64,000 nucleotides of DNA, taken from the NCBI RefSeq assembly GCF_019711595.1, contig NZ_JAIGNR010000004.1:1-64000 (forward strand), written 5' to 3'. The notes beneath the pieces were generated by a model. That model had not been told where the DNA came from. It saw nothing but the letters and a program-made list of their open reading frames with translations, and searched no databases. Position 1 is the first letter of the stretch; every line of letters starts with the position of its first letter. Shown piece after piece: positions 50,603-59,561 of the stretch. The position numbers and the translations under genes are program-made. The DNA is from Qipengyuania sphaerica. GTDB taxonomy: Bacteria; Pseudomonadota; Alphaproteobacteria; Sphingomonadales; Sphingomonadaceae.

Positions 50603-50683
50603 GGCAAGCGCGACCGCGCGCCCGCAGGGGCCCGTAGCGAAGCGAAGGAACAGCCCCGAGGATGCACCGACGGAGGTCGGTGC
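50603..50683. repeat. right flanking palindromic element of the HTH gene
   Basis: The 20-base block at 50603-50622 is the exact reverse complement of 49872-49891. It is followed by a perfect hairpin GCACCGAC-GGAG-GTCGGTGC at 50664-50683, mirroring the left element (hairpin outside, block inside). The hairpin may also end transcription of the HTH gene. Confidence 0.75.
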
Positions 50684-50700
50684 GTAACTACAAAAATTCC

Positions 50701-50714
50701 TATACACTACCGCT
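50701..50714 (+). promoter_or_regulatory. -10 element of a probably leaderless promoter
   Basis: TATACA at 50701-50706 lies eight bases before the ATG of the acetyltransferase gene, in a short AT-rich patch, so transcription would begin at or next to the A of the start codon. No ribosome site is present. Confidence 0.45.
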
Positions 50715-51347
50715 ATGGCCCTCGCCCCGGACATCACCATCCATACGCGGCTGGAAAACGGCACCCCCGTCTGCATCCGGCCGATCCGCGAGGACGATGG
50801 CGAGCGGATGCGTGTCGGGATCGGGAAGATGAGCCCCCGGTCGCGCTATTTGCGCTTCTTCTCCGGCGCGGCGAGCCCGCCCGACTGGGTGATCGAGCGG
50901 CTGACCGAGGTCGACGGGCACGACCACATCGCCTGGGGCGCGATCGACACCTCCGCCCCCGACAAGCCCGCCATCGGCGCGGTCCACGCCTTCCGCGAGG
51001 CGGACGATCCGGACAGCGCCGAGTTTTCCGTGGGCGTGCTCGACGAGTTCCACGGGCAGGGCCTCGGCAAGCTGCTGACCGCGACCATCTTGCTCCATGC
51101 GCGCGGCGAGGGGCTGGACGCGTTCTCGGTCAATATCCTCGGCGACAATGCGAGCGCGCGCGCTTTCGCCCGTGCGCTGGGTGCCCGCTACGAGCGGATC
51201 GAGAGCGGCGTGATGGAATTCGCGCTGGATGTGGAGGAGGCGATCGCCCAGCTGCGCGCCGAATGCGATCCGCCGGGCATGGCCGATGTCTTCGCCGCCT
51301 TCGCGGATCAGCCTTCGGGCAACGGGTCGGACGCCAGCAAGCCGTAG
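50715..51347 (+). CDS. GNAT-family N-acetyltransferase
   Basis: A 210-residue acetyl-CoA-dependent acetyltransferase of the GCN5-related fold. IRPIREDDGERMR opens the domain, FSVGVLDEFHGQGLGKLL (about residues 98-115) is the acetyl-CoA pyrophosphate loop, and NASARAFARALGARY is the C-terminal motif B region. The substrate is unknown. The start at 50715 appears leaderless. The last 40 bp overlap the tail of the convergent acetyltransferase gene, so both cannot be transcribed fully without antisense overlap. Confidence 0.85.
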   Translation: MALAPDITIHTRLENGTPVCIRPIREDDGERMRVGIGKMSPRSRYLRFFSGAASPPDWVIERLTEVDGHDHIAWGAIDTSAPDKPAIGAVHAFREADDPDSAEFSVGVLDEFHGQGLGKLLTATILLHARGEGLDAFSVNILGDNASARAFARALGARYERIESGVMEFALDVEEAIAQLRAECDPPGMADVFAAFADQPSGNGSDASKP

Positions 51348-51838
51348 ATCGCCACGTCGCACAGCCCCTTGTGCGTCGTCTCGTGCTCGCGGAAAAGCGC
51401 CTCGCGGGTGAAGCCGAGCCGTTCCAGCAGCCGGATCGAGGCGGCGTTCTCCATATCCACCTCGGCGAGGAGCTTGCGGTGGCCCTCTTGCCCGATCAGA
51501 TGGCGCACCAGCGCGGCGGTGCATTCGCGCGCTACGCCCTCGCCCTGCCGGTGGGCGCAGGTGATGTAGCCTATCTCGGCCACGCCATCCTCATGCGCAG
51601 GGATTGCGACGAAGCGCCCGGCCACCTCGCCTGCTGCATCTTCGGCGATCCAGGTGCGGCCGTTCCATGTGGGTTCGGCGAGCCAGCCCCACAGTTCCTC
51701 CTCGCTCTCGAATAGCGGGCGCGTGAGATAGCGGCACTGCCCCTCGTCCGAGAGCGTGGGCAACAGCGCCGCCGCATCCGAGCGCCGCAGCGGGCGCATG
51801 GTGAAGCGTTCTGTGCGGAGGGTGGGTGTGCTATTCAC
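51308..51838 (-). CDS. GNAT-family N-acetyltransferase, RimJ/RimL-like
   Basis: A 176-residue acetyltransferase of the RimJ/RimL group, with LRTERFTMRPLRRSDAAALL at the N-terminus, ITCAHRQGEGVARECTAAL as acetyl-CoA site and NAASIRLLERLGFTREAL near the end. Members modify N-termini of ribosomal proteins or small amines; the target here is unknown. The GTG start at 51838 overlaps the LysR stop by 8 bp, so it is co-transcribed with the regulator. Confidence 0.85.
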   Translation of the reverse strand: MNSTPTLRTERFTMRPLRRSDAAALLPTLSDEGQCRYLTRPLFESEEELWGWLAEPTWNGRTWIAEDAAGEVAGRFVAIPAHEDGVAEIGYITCAHRQGEGVARECTAALVRHLIGQEGHRKLLAEVDMENAASIRLLERLGFTREALFREHETTHKGLCDVAIYGLLASDPLPEG

Positions 51839-52619
51839 CGCTCAGGAAAGCGACGAGTGCCTTGACCTTCTTGGTCCGCCATTGTGGCGTGGGCGCGACC
51901 AGCCAGTAGGCGCGCGTGCCGGTTTCAGGCCCGTCGAGCACTTCGAGCCGGCCAGCCTCGATCGCTTCCTTGGCGAGCAGTTCGGGCAGGATCGCCTTGC
52001 CCAGCCCCGCCATCGCGCCCGAGAGCGCCTGTCCGGCATTGCTCACCGTGACATGCGCCTGCACGCCTTCCTGCAGCGGCAGGCCCCAGTCGATCCAGCG
52101 GTCGGGCGCACCGGGGGCAGCCACCGTCACGCGGCGCGCGGCGGCGAGTTCGACGCCTTGGAGATCGCCCGGCCCATCGACCAGACGGATCGCGCAATCG
52201 AGGTTCGCCTCGGTGAAATCGGCATTCTCGTCGGCCACGAAGGCGAACTTGATGTCGGGGTTCTGCTTGGCGAATGCCGCCAGCCGCGGGGCGAGCCACT
52301 GGGCGTAGAATTCGCGCGGACAAGCGATGGTGTAGCTGTCGCTGGCCTGCCCGGCCTGCATGGCGGAGACACTTTCCTCGAACTTGAGGAACCCTTCGCG
52401 CAAGGCGTCGAGCCCCGCCGCGCCTTCCTGTGTGAGCTCCAGCCCCTTGCTGGTGCGGCGGAACAGCACCGTGCCGAGGTGATCCTCGAGCGCGCGGATC
52501 TGCTGGCCGACGGCAGCCGGCGTCACCGCCAACTCGTCAGCCGCGCGGGTGAAGCTGAGGTGGCGGGCCGCGGCGTCGTATACGCGCAGGGCGTTAAGGG
52601 GCAGATGCGTGCGCTTCAT
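51831..52619 (-). CDS. LysR-family transcriptional regulator (GcvA-like)
   Basis: A 262-residue LysR regulator, a little shorter than the usual 300. The N-terminal winged HTH (LNALRVYDAAARHLSFTRAA then DELAVTPAAVGQQIRALE) is of the GcvA type; the C-terminal part is a periplasmic-binding-like effector domain. It is followed by an overlapping RimJ/RimL-like acetyltransferase, a possible target or co-regulated partner. Effector unknown. Confidence 0.85.
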   Translation of the reverse strand: MKRTHLPLNALRVYDAAARHLSFTRAADELAVTPAAVGQQIRALEDHLGTVLFRRTSKGLELTQEGAAGLDALREGFLKFEESVSAMQAGQASDSYTIACPREFYAQWLAPRLAAFAKQNPDIKFAFVADENADFTEANLDCAIRLVDGPGDLQGVELAAARRVTVAAPGAPDRWIDWGLPLQEGVQAHVTVSNAGQALSGAMAGLGKAILPELLAKEAIEAGRLEVLDGPETGTRAYWLVAPTPQWRTKKVKALVAFLSGE

Positions 52620-52689
52620 GGTCTCACGCGTTTAGCAATGTTGCGCCGCAGCACAAGATGCGGGCCAAAAGGATAGGAATGCGAGGGTG

Positions 52690-53010
52690 TTAGAGCGCGC
52701 CTTCGAGCCACTGCTTGAGCTGGCCCTTGGGCGCAGCGCCGCGCATGTTGGCGACCGGCTCGCCGCCCTTGAACAGCACGAGATAGGGGATCGACTGCAC
52801 GCCCATCGCACCAGGCACGCCGGTGTTTTCCATGATGTCCATCTTGGCGATGGTGACCTTGTCGGAAAGCTCTTCGGAAAGTTCCTCGAGCGCCGGGGCG
52901 ATCATCTTGCACGGCCCGCACCAGTCGGCCCAGAAATCCACGAGAACGGGCTTGTCGCTATCGAGAACGTCCTTCTGGAAGCCTGCGTCGGTGACGTTGA
53001 TGGTGGCCAT
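52690..53010 (-). CDS. trxA: thioredoxin
   Basis: Thioredoxin 1, 106 residues, with the redox motif WCGPC in FWADWCGPCKMIAP and the cis-proline loop IPYLVLFKGG. AGGAG precedes the ATG at 53010. It follows addA by 54 bp, a linkage common in alphaproteobacteria, and reduces cytoplasmic disulfides, including ribonucleotide reductase. Confidence 0.97.
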   Translation of the reverse strand: MATINVTDAGFQKDVLDSDKPVLVDFWADWCGPCKMIAPALEELSEELSDKVTIAKMDIMENTGVPGAMGVQSIPYLVLFKGGEPVANMRGAAPKGQLKQWLEGAL

Positions 53011-53064
53011 GGGTAACTCCTGATCTGTGTCTGTCTTGGCTGCTCATATGGGCGGCGCGTGCAA

Positions 53065-56000
53065 TTACTCAACGGGCGGCAGGGCAAAGCTTTCCTGCCG
53101 ATCCGCAAACGCGCTCTTGTAGGCAGCGAGTCTGGCAGGCGGCAAGGCGATCAATTGCGGCGTCTGGGTATAGAGCACTGCGGCCTCCACTGCGCGCCCC
53201 GGATAGATGGTTTCGAGCGCAGCCACATAGGCGGCCATTTGCCGCATGGTGCTGTCGGGAATGCCATCGAGTGATGTGGGCGGACGGCGCGCGGTCTTGA
53301 AATCGACCACGGTGACCTTGCCGGGCGTGACCAGCAGCCGGTCGGCCGTGCCCATGACGACCTGCCCCTCCACCGTCGCGGCTAGCGGGATTTCGGCGAG
53401 CGCAGCCGGGCCAAAAATATCGGCAAACCCCGGCTCGGCGAGGACATCGAGTGCGCGGGCGAGCATTTCCTCGCGTTCGTCGCCGGGAAGATCGCGAGCC
53501 TGCCTTTCGAGCCATGCGCGCGCCTTGTCCTCGCGCCGGTCGGTGGCGACTTCGGGCATCCGCTCGAGCAGCGCATGGATCAGCACCCCGCGCCGTGCTG
53601 CTCCGGCGGCGACTTCGGGCGGAAGCGGTGGGTCGCTCCCCTCCACCTCGCCCAGCCCCGAAGGCGCGAGCGGACGCGGCGGGCGCGGTTCGGGGCCGAC
53701 GGGCTGGTTCGCCCAGGCGGGCAGTTCCAGAGCGGGCGCTAGCTCGGCCTTGCCCGAGTGCGGCACCGAGGGCGCCCGCTCGCCCACTTCCCAGCGCGCG
53801 CCCCAGATCGGATCGTCGAGCCCCTCGCCCCCATCGAAAAGGAGCTTCAGCCGCGCATACCAGCTGTCCTCGTGCGGGCCGTTCTTCGCATCGCGCGGAC
53901 CGAGCGAACCGCCAACGAACAGCGCCTCCTCCGCGCGCGTCATGGCGACATAGAGCAGCCGCCAATGCTCCTGCATCGAGCGTGCGGCATTGACCTCCTC
54001 TACCTCGCGCACCGGACCGACTTTCTCGTCCTTGGTAAGGCCCGGCAGCGGCACGACATTGCTCTCGTCCGCGCCCAGCGGGGTTTCCTCCAGCGACAGT
54101 TCGCCCGAGGCGTCGGGGCGGATCGCCGCGTCGGCAAGGATCACGATCGGCGCTTGCAGACCCTTCGAGCCATGCACGGTCATCACGCGGACCTGGTCTC
54201 CGCCCTCGCCCGCCTCGCGCTTGAGCTCCCCGTCGCCCGCATCGAACCAGCGGATGAAGCCCTGCAGGCTGGCGACATGACTGCTGGCGAAAGCATTGGC
54301 GGCGTTGAGCAATTCGTCGACCGGATCGTTGGCCTCGCGCCCCAGCCGGGCGACCAGCTTGCGCCGGCCATCCATTGGGCCGACGAGGATCCAATGAAGC
54401 AATTGCTGCGGGCTGTCGTAATCGGCGCGGCGCAGGATTTCGCGCAAGCTATCGACAGTCTGCGCGACACGCGGCTGGTCTGACGTGCGCAGGTGCTCCC
54501 ACAGCCTTATGCCCTTCTCGCGATAGCCGAAGACCAGCAGATCCTCCTGACTCCAGCCGATCAGCGGCGAGACAAGGAGGTTGGCGAGCGTCAGATCGTC
54601 CAATGGCTGTGCGGCGAAGCGGATTGCGGCCATCAGGTCCTTCACCGCCAGCGGATTGCCGAGCCGCAAGCGGTCGACACCCGCCACGGGCACGCCATGC
54701 GCATAGAGCCGCGCGACGATCAGCGAGGCGAGTTCGCGGCGCTTCTGCACCAAGACCATGACATCGCCGGCACCCGCGCGGCGGGGCTTGTCTCCCTTTA
54801 CGAGGGTGAAGCCTTCGCCCTTCGGATCGAGCCAGCCCGCAACTTCCTGCGCAATCTTGTCGGCCAGCTTGCGATCATGCTTGCCGAGCCAGCTTGCGTC
54901 CTCCTCGCCCTCGTCCATCCCGCTGTCGGCGTGGATCGTGTTCCACAGCGTGACGAGGCCCGGCGCATCGGCGCCCTTGTGCGGCTTGGACGGCTCTTCG
55001 AGGCCGAAGCCTTCGTAACCGATGCCGTCCATCGCGCGGTCGACGAAGCTCAGGACGGTCTGGTTGGTGCGATAGCTGCGGCCGAGGTCGAATTCTTCCA
55101 GCTTTCCGGCATTGGCATTCGCGCGGGCCTCTGCAGCTGCCTGTGCAGCGCTATCCATCTTGTCGCGGAAATAGTCGCGCGCCTCGCGGAAGTTTTCCGG
55201 GCTGGTGCCCTGGAAGCCGAAGATCGCCTGCTTGTAATCGCCCACGGTGAAGATGGTGCGGATGGCCGTGCCGCGCGCGCCCAGGCCGTCGAAGTAACCG
55301 TCTGTCAGTGCTTTCACGATGGCCCATTGCGCCTTGTTCGTATCCTGCGCCTCGTCGACAAGGATGTGGTCGAAGCTGCGGTCGAGCTTGTAGCGGATCC
55401 AGTCGGCCATCTGGCTGGAGGAAAGCAGGCGAGCGGCGCGGTGGATGAGGTCGTCGAAATCGACGAGGCCCTCGCGCGCCTTGGCCTCTTCCCAGCGCCT
55501 TGTGAAAGCGCGGCCTGCTTCAAGTTGCGGGGCGAGGAAGGCGGCGAGATCGAGCAGCGCAGCGCGTTCGGAGACCGCGCGAACGGCCTCGGCGATGATT
55601 TCCTGCTTGCTTGGAAAATCGGGGTCGTTCTTGGCCGCTCCACCCATGACGGTCGGGTCGCCGTCTTTCTTCAGGATGCAGTTGCGCTGACGGAAACCAT
55701 CGAGTTCGGCAAGGCGCTGAGCCGGTTCGAGCGCGAGCCAATGCTGGATGAAACTACGGCTGGTCTCTGCCCCTTTGGTGTTCCAGCCTTCGAATGCAGG
55801 CAGCATGGCGCGCAGGGTACCGACGGGGAAATTCTCATCCGAGCAGCCTTCCGCCACCCAGCCCTCGTCCGCATCCACCGGGATACCGAGCAGGCGGCGT
55901 ACCGGGTCGCGCAGGCCATGTTGCCAGCCGGGCTGGTCCCACAATTCCTTGTGGCGGGCGCAGCGCATCAGCCAGCCCAGCACCGCATCCGGACCCTTGC

Positions 56001-56547
56001 GGCGGCTCATTTCGGCCACCGCTTCGCGGATGTGCGGGTCGCCTTCGGAGAGCAGGTCGGAGAGGACATCGCGGCTCAACAGGTCGCGGTCTCGGTCCTC
56101 CATCGGTTGGCTGCCGGGGAGGACGCCCGCCTCGCTCGGAAAAGCGCCGAGGAGGTATTGCGCGAAGGCGTGGATCGTATCGATGCGCAGGCCCCCGCCC
56201 GGGCAGTCGAGCACGCGGGCAAAGAGCGAGCGAGCACGTTCGCGGGTCTCGGGGTCCGAAGGCGCACCAAGGTAGCCCAGTTCCGTACCGAGCTGCCCGG
56301 CATCCATCCGGACCCAGCGCGCCAGCACCGAATTGACGCGCACCGCCATCTCCGCCGCGCCCGCCTTGGTGAAGGTGAGGCAGAGGATCTGCGAGGGATC
56401 GGCCCCCGGCTGGAGCAGCAGCCGCAACACGCGCGCGGAGAGCACCTGCGTCTTGCCCGTCCCCGCGCTGGCGGAAAGCCAGACGCTCTCGGTTGGATTG
56501 ACGCTGTCGGCCTGCGCGTCCTTGAGGGGATAGACCTTGCCGCTCAT
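53065..56547 (-). CDS. addA: AddA, helicase-nuclease subunit of AddAB
   Basis: The SF1A helicase and nuclease subunit of the AddAB (RecBCD-like) double-strand-break enzyme, 1160 residues. The Q-motif/Walker A region reads ASAGTGKTQVLSARVLRL (GTGKT at about 29-33), motif II HILVDEAQDTNKAQW, motif III/IV GRSYRTNQTVLSF, motif VI LYVAMTRAEEAL. The C-terminal RecB nuclease has GTADRLL and VTVVDFKTARRPP (D and K of the active site). The ATG at 56547 overlaps the addB stop (ATGA); a longer frame to 56583 lies inside addB. Confidence 0.96.
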   Translation of the reverse strand: MSGKVYPLKDAQADSVNPTESVWLSASAGTGKTQVLSARVLRLLLQPGADPSQILCLTFTKAGAAEMAVRVNSVLARWVRMDAGQLGTELGYLGAPSDPETRERARSLFARVLDCPGGGLRIDTIHAFAQYLLGAFPSEAGVLPGSQPMEDRDRDLLSRDVLSDLLSEGDPHIREAVAEMSRRKGPDAVLGWLMRCARHKELWDQPGWQHGLRDPVRRLLGIPVDADEGWVAEGCSDENFPVGTLRAMLPAFEGWNTKGAETSRSFIQHWLALEPAQRLAELDGFRQRNCILKKDGDPTVMGGAAKNDPDFPSKQEIIAEAVRAVSERAALLDLAAFLAPQLEAGRAFTRRWEEAKAREGLVDFDDLIHRAARLLSSSQMADWIRYKLDRSFDHILVDEAQDTNKAQWAIVKALTDGYFDGLGARGTAIRTIFTVGDYKQAIFGFQGTSPENFREARDYFRDKMDSAAQAAAEARANANAGKLEEFDLGRSYRTNQTVLSFVDRAMDGIGYEGFGLEEPSKPHKGADAPGLVTLWNTIHADSGMDEGEEDASWLGKHDRKLADKIAQEVAGWLDPKGEGFTLVKGDKPRRAGAGDVMVLVQKRRELASLIVARLYAHGVPVAGVDRLRLGNPLAVKDLMAAIRFAAQPLDDLTLANLLVSPLIGWSQEDLLVFGYREKGIRLWEHLRTSDQPRVAQTVDSLREILRRADYDSPQQLLHWILVGPMDGRRKLVARLGREANDPVDELLNAANAFASSHVASLQGFIRWFDAGDGELKREAGEGGDQVRVMTVHGSKGLQAPIVILADAAIRPDASGELSLEETPLGADESNVVPLPGLTKDEKVGPVREVEEVNAARSMQEHWRLLYVAMTRAEEALFVGGSLGPRDAKNGPHEDSWYARLKLLFDGGEGLDDPIWGARWEVGERAPSVPHSGKAELAPALELPAWANQPVGPEPRPPRPLAPSGLGEVEGSDPPLPPEVAAGAARRGVLIHALLERMPEVATDRREDKARAWLERQARDLPGDEREEMLARALDVLAEPGFADIFGPAALAEIPLAATVEGQVVMGTADRLLVTPGKVTVVDFKTARRPPTSLDGIPDSTMRQMAAYVAALETIYPGRAVEAAVLYTQTPQLIALPPARLAAYKSAFADRQESFALPPVE

Positions 56548-59500
56548 GCCGCGTCCCCCTCGTCCGCCTGTCGGGGCAGCCATTCCTCGAGCCGCATCAG
56601 CTGGTCGTAGGTGTCGTAGGCCGGGTAATCGGGGTTTTCCCGAGCGGTGAAGGGTGCATCGCCCTTGATGTATTTGCCGATCGCCTCTTCAAGCTTGCTA
56701 CGGGTGTGCGGGAGAAAGTCTTCGGGGAGCACGCCCTTCTGCTTTTTGCCGATCTTGAGAGGCACATCCACATAGCCGAAGCCATGAGGGTTATCGTCTT
56801 TCGCGCGACCGAGAGACCAGTACTCGTAGCCGCCCGGCTCACCTTGCATATTCACGAAGCCGCCGTCCTCAGCGATCAGCCCAAGGATGCCCAACTGAAG
56901 TGAATACCCGGCCTCAACCTCGGCCGCGCTCGGCGGCTTGCCGGTCTTGTAGTCGACGATGGCAAGGCTGCCGTCGGGAAGCCGGTCAATCCGGTCGGCG
57001 CGGCCGTGGACGAAGACATCGCCCACATGCATAGAGCCCTTGGCCTCGACTGCCAGCACCTCTCGATCCAAGTAACCGGACACGGTCTCCTCGATCCATT
57101 CGAGCGCCTTCTGGCGACGAGGCTGCCACAGTCCCCGGACCAGCGGATCGGCATTCTCCTCGTCGAGCACCTGCTCCATGATGGGCGCGATGCGGGCGGT
57201 GGGGTCGCTCTCGCGCGCCTTGTGCCAGCGCTCGAGGATCGTGTGCGCGATATTGCCCTGCCACATGGGATTGGGGTCGGCATCGAGTGCGTCGAGGTCG
57301 GTCAGGCCCATGATCTTCTGCGCGAAGAACTGGTAGGGATCGCCCAGCAGCCGGTCGAGCGCGGTGGCGGAAATGTCGACATCGCGCTGGTCGGCGTTGG
57401 GTTTGGGCATGGGGCGCGGATAATCTGGCGCAGGCTCGGCGCGGGTCATGGCGCGGGCGAGCGCGATGGTCTCGTGTTCCTCGTATTTCGGCAGCAATTC
57501 GCCGAGCAGCGCCTGCACGCGCAGCAGGAAGCGGCTGGGGATGGCCGGGCCGCCCTCGTCACGTGCGCTGCGGCTAAGCACCACTTCGGGCGCGCCCATC
57601 GCTCCAGCAAGGTCGTGGGCGGATAGGCCGATGCGGAAATCCCCTCCCGGAACGCCGAGCGCGCGCAGCACCGGCGGGGCGAGCAGCGCGTCGATACTCC
57701 CGCGCGCGGGCCAGACGCCTTCATTAAGCCCCGCGCAGATGACGAGATCAGCCCGGTTCATCCGCGCTTCGAGCAGGCCCAGGACCTGCACCCGTGCATG
57801 ACCGCCATAAGGCGGACGCACCGCGCGCTCCTCCATCGCATCGGCAAGCACTTGCGCAATGTCGCGCGGCGCGACGGTGAAGCCGGCCTGACGGGCGTTG
57901 AGGCGGAATTCCTCGACGAAGCTCGCGAGCGTGCGCCCGTCCTCCTGCGCCCAGAGCTTTTCGCCGCACAGCGTCTCGGCGGAACTGGCCAGCGTATCGA
58001 TCAGGTCGGCAAGGCTGGTGGCATTATCGCGGTCGATATCGACCAAAGGCACCAGCGGAGCTTCCGCAATCGCCCACCATTCGACCATTCCCGGGCGCTT
58101 TTCGCCAAGCTTGCCGATCTCGTCGCGTGCCGGTTCGAGCCCCGGAGCAAGCCTCGGCCCGCGCATTTCGCGCTCGAGCCGGCGCAAGCGCCTCAGCCAA
58201 AGCCCTCGCTCCATGCCGCCATCGACAAGCGGGTGGCCGAGCAGCGCCATCAGCGGCACCGCCCGCGCCCCCTCGGCCATGACCTCGGCGGCGAGCAGGA
58301 AAGCGCGCCCTGCAGGCGTGTGCGAGAGCGGGCGACCGGCAGAATCATCGGCCACGATATTCCAGCGCGCGAGGTGATGGACCACGCGGCGGGCGAGCGG
58401 CCGATCGGGGGTGACCACGGCCACGCGCTTTTCGGGCTCGGCCAGCGCCTTGCGCACCAGCAAAGCAATCGCTTGCGCCTCTTCCTCGGGGTTGGCCGCC
58501 TCCATGATGCGCACACCCGACAGGCGGCGCTTCTCGGGCGGGAGGTCGACCCAGACCTTACTCGCCTCGGGAGGCAGGAACAGCGCGGATATCGCGTGGC
58601 TGCGCTCGGGCGGAGCGGCGGTCATGCCCTTGCGGTGCCAGGGCTGCACCTCCTCGCGCGCCACGCCCATGCGATTGAGCAGCAGCTTGAGGTGATATTG
58701 CGGATGCGTCACCGCGTCCTCGCGGGCGAAGGCTGTGTCGCCGGGTGTCGGAGCGGCTCCGGCGCGGCCAAGTTCGTCCCACACGCTTGCGTCCATGGTG
58801 AGGTCGAAGTCGGGCAGGATTACCGCGCCTTGCGGAAGTTCGCTGACAATGCGTAGCAGCTTGGCGAGAGCCGGTGCAGCACTGGTCACACCCGCAGCCA
58901 CGATAGGAGTTTCGGGCGGGTTGGCGGCCCAAGCCTTGCGCGCCTCGTCGAACAGGCGGTTACGGCGCGCGGCAGCATCGAGCACGCCGTTCTCGCCCAG
59001 CCACTTGAGCCATTTCACCTGCACATTGGCGAACAGGCGGATCGAGTCCTGCCAATGCGCGGAGAGGTCCGGGAATATCCCGACCACCTCGTCCTTGAGC
59101 AATTGCTCCGGCCCGATGTCCTCCACCAGCAGCCGGTCCATCGTCGCACCCGTTTCGCGCGCCAGCCGCAGCAGGGTCGCACCCTTGGGCGCCTCCTCGC
59201 CCATCTCCGCCGCGATCAATGCGGCCAGCGCGAACATGCGGCGTTGCGGGTCGATGGCGGGCGGGATTGCGCTCGCCCCCAGCGGATCGAGCAGCGGGCC
59301 GAGCGCCTCGTCCAAATCGAGATCGCCGACCACCGCCATGCGCGGCATCAGCAGGCCTGCCCTGCCCTCCTCGCCCGCATGGCGGATGAAGGCTTCGGCC
59401 ACCGTGCGGCGCGCGCGCGAACTGGGCAGCAAAAGGGTAAGCTTCGCCAGCCCCAGCTCGGGATCGGCATAGCGAGGGACCAGCCCCGCAACGAGCGCAT

Positions 59501-59561
59501 CGGCGAACCCCCTATGCGCGGCGATGGAATAGACTTGCGGCCCCGGTCGCTTTTCAGCCAC
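56544..59561 (-). CDS. addB: AddB, nuclease subunit of AddAB
   Basis: The second subunit of AddAB, 1005 residues. The N-terminal half is an inactive helicase-like region without a good Walker A (the expected place reads PSSRARRTVAEAFIRHAG), as is usual for alphaproteobacterial AddB. The C-terminal RecB-family nuclease shows HGRADRIDRLPDGSLAIVDY then KTGKPPS. No iron-sulfur cysteine set is apparent, unlike the Bacillus protein. The GTG at 59561 overlaps murU by 8 bp. Confidence 0.92.
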   Translation of the reverse strand: MAEKRPGPQVYSIAAHRGFADALVAGLVPRYADPELGLAKLTLLLPSSRARRTVAEAFIRHAGEEGRAGLLMPRMAVVGDLDLDEALGPLLDPLGASAIPPAIDPQRRMFALAALIAAEMGEEAPKGATLLRLARETGATMDRLLVEDIGPEQLLKDEVVGIFPDLSAHWQDSIRLFANVQVKWLKWLGENGVLDAAARRNRLFDEARKAWAANPPETPIVAAGVTSAAPALAKLLRIVSELPQGAVILPDFDLTMDASVWDELGRAGAAPTPGDTAFAREDAVTHPQYHLKLLLNRMGVAREEVQPWHRKGMTAAPPERSHAISALFLPPEASKVWVDLPPEKRRLSGVRIMEAANPEEEAQAIALLVRKALAEPEKRVAVVTPDRPLARRVVHHLARWNIVADDSAGRPLSHTPAGRAFLLAAEVMAEGARAVPLMALLGHPLVDGGMERGLWLRRLRRLEREMRGPRLAPGLEPARDEIGKLGEKRPGMVEWWAIAEAPLVPLVDIDRDNATSLADLIDTLASSAETLCGEKLWAQEDGRTLASFVEEFRLNARQAGFTVAPRDIAQVLADAMEERAVRPPYGGHARVQVLGLLEARMNRADLVICAGLNEGVWPARGSIDALLAPPVLRALGVPGGDFRIGLSAHDLAGAMGAPEVVLSRSARDEGGPAIPSRFLLRVQALLGELLPKYEEHETIALARAMTRAEPAPDYPRPMPKPNADQRDVDISATALDRLLGDPYQFFAQKIMGLTDLDALDADPNPMWQGNIAHTILERWHKARESDPTARIAPIMEQVLDEENADPLVRGLWQPRRQKALEWIEETVSGYLDREVLAVEAKGSMHVGDVFVHGRADRIDRLPDGSLAIVDYKTGKPPSAAEVEAGYSLQLGILGLIAEDGGFVNMQGEPGGYEYWSLGRAKDDNPHGFGYVDVPLKIGKKQKGVLPEDFLPHTRSKLEEAIGKYIKGDAPFTARENPDYPAYDTYDQLMRLEEWLPRQADEGDAA

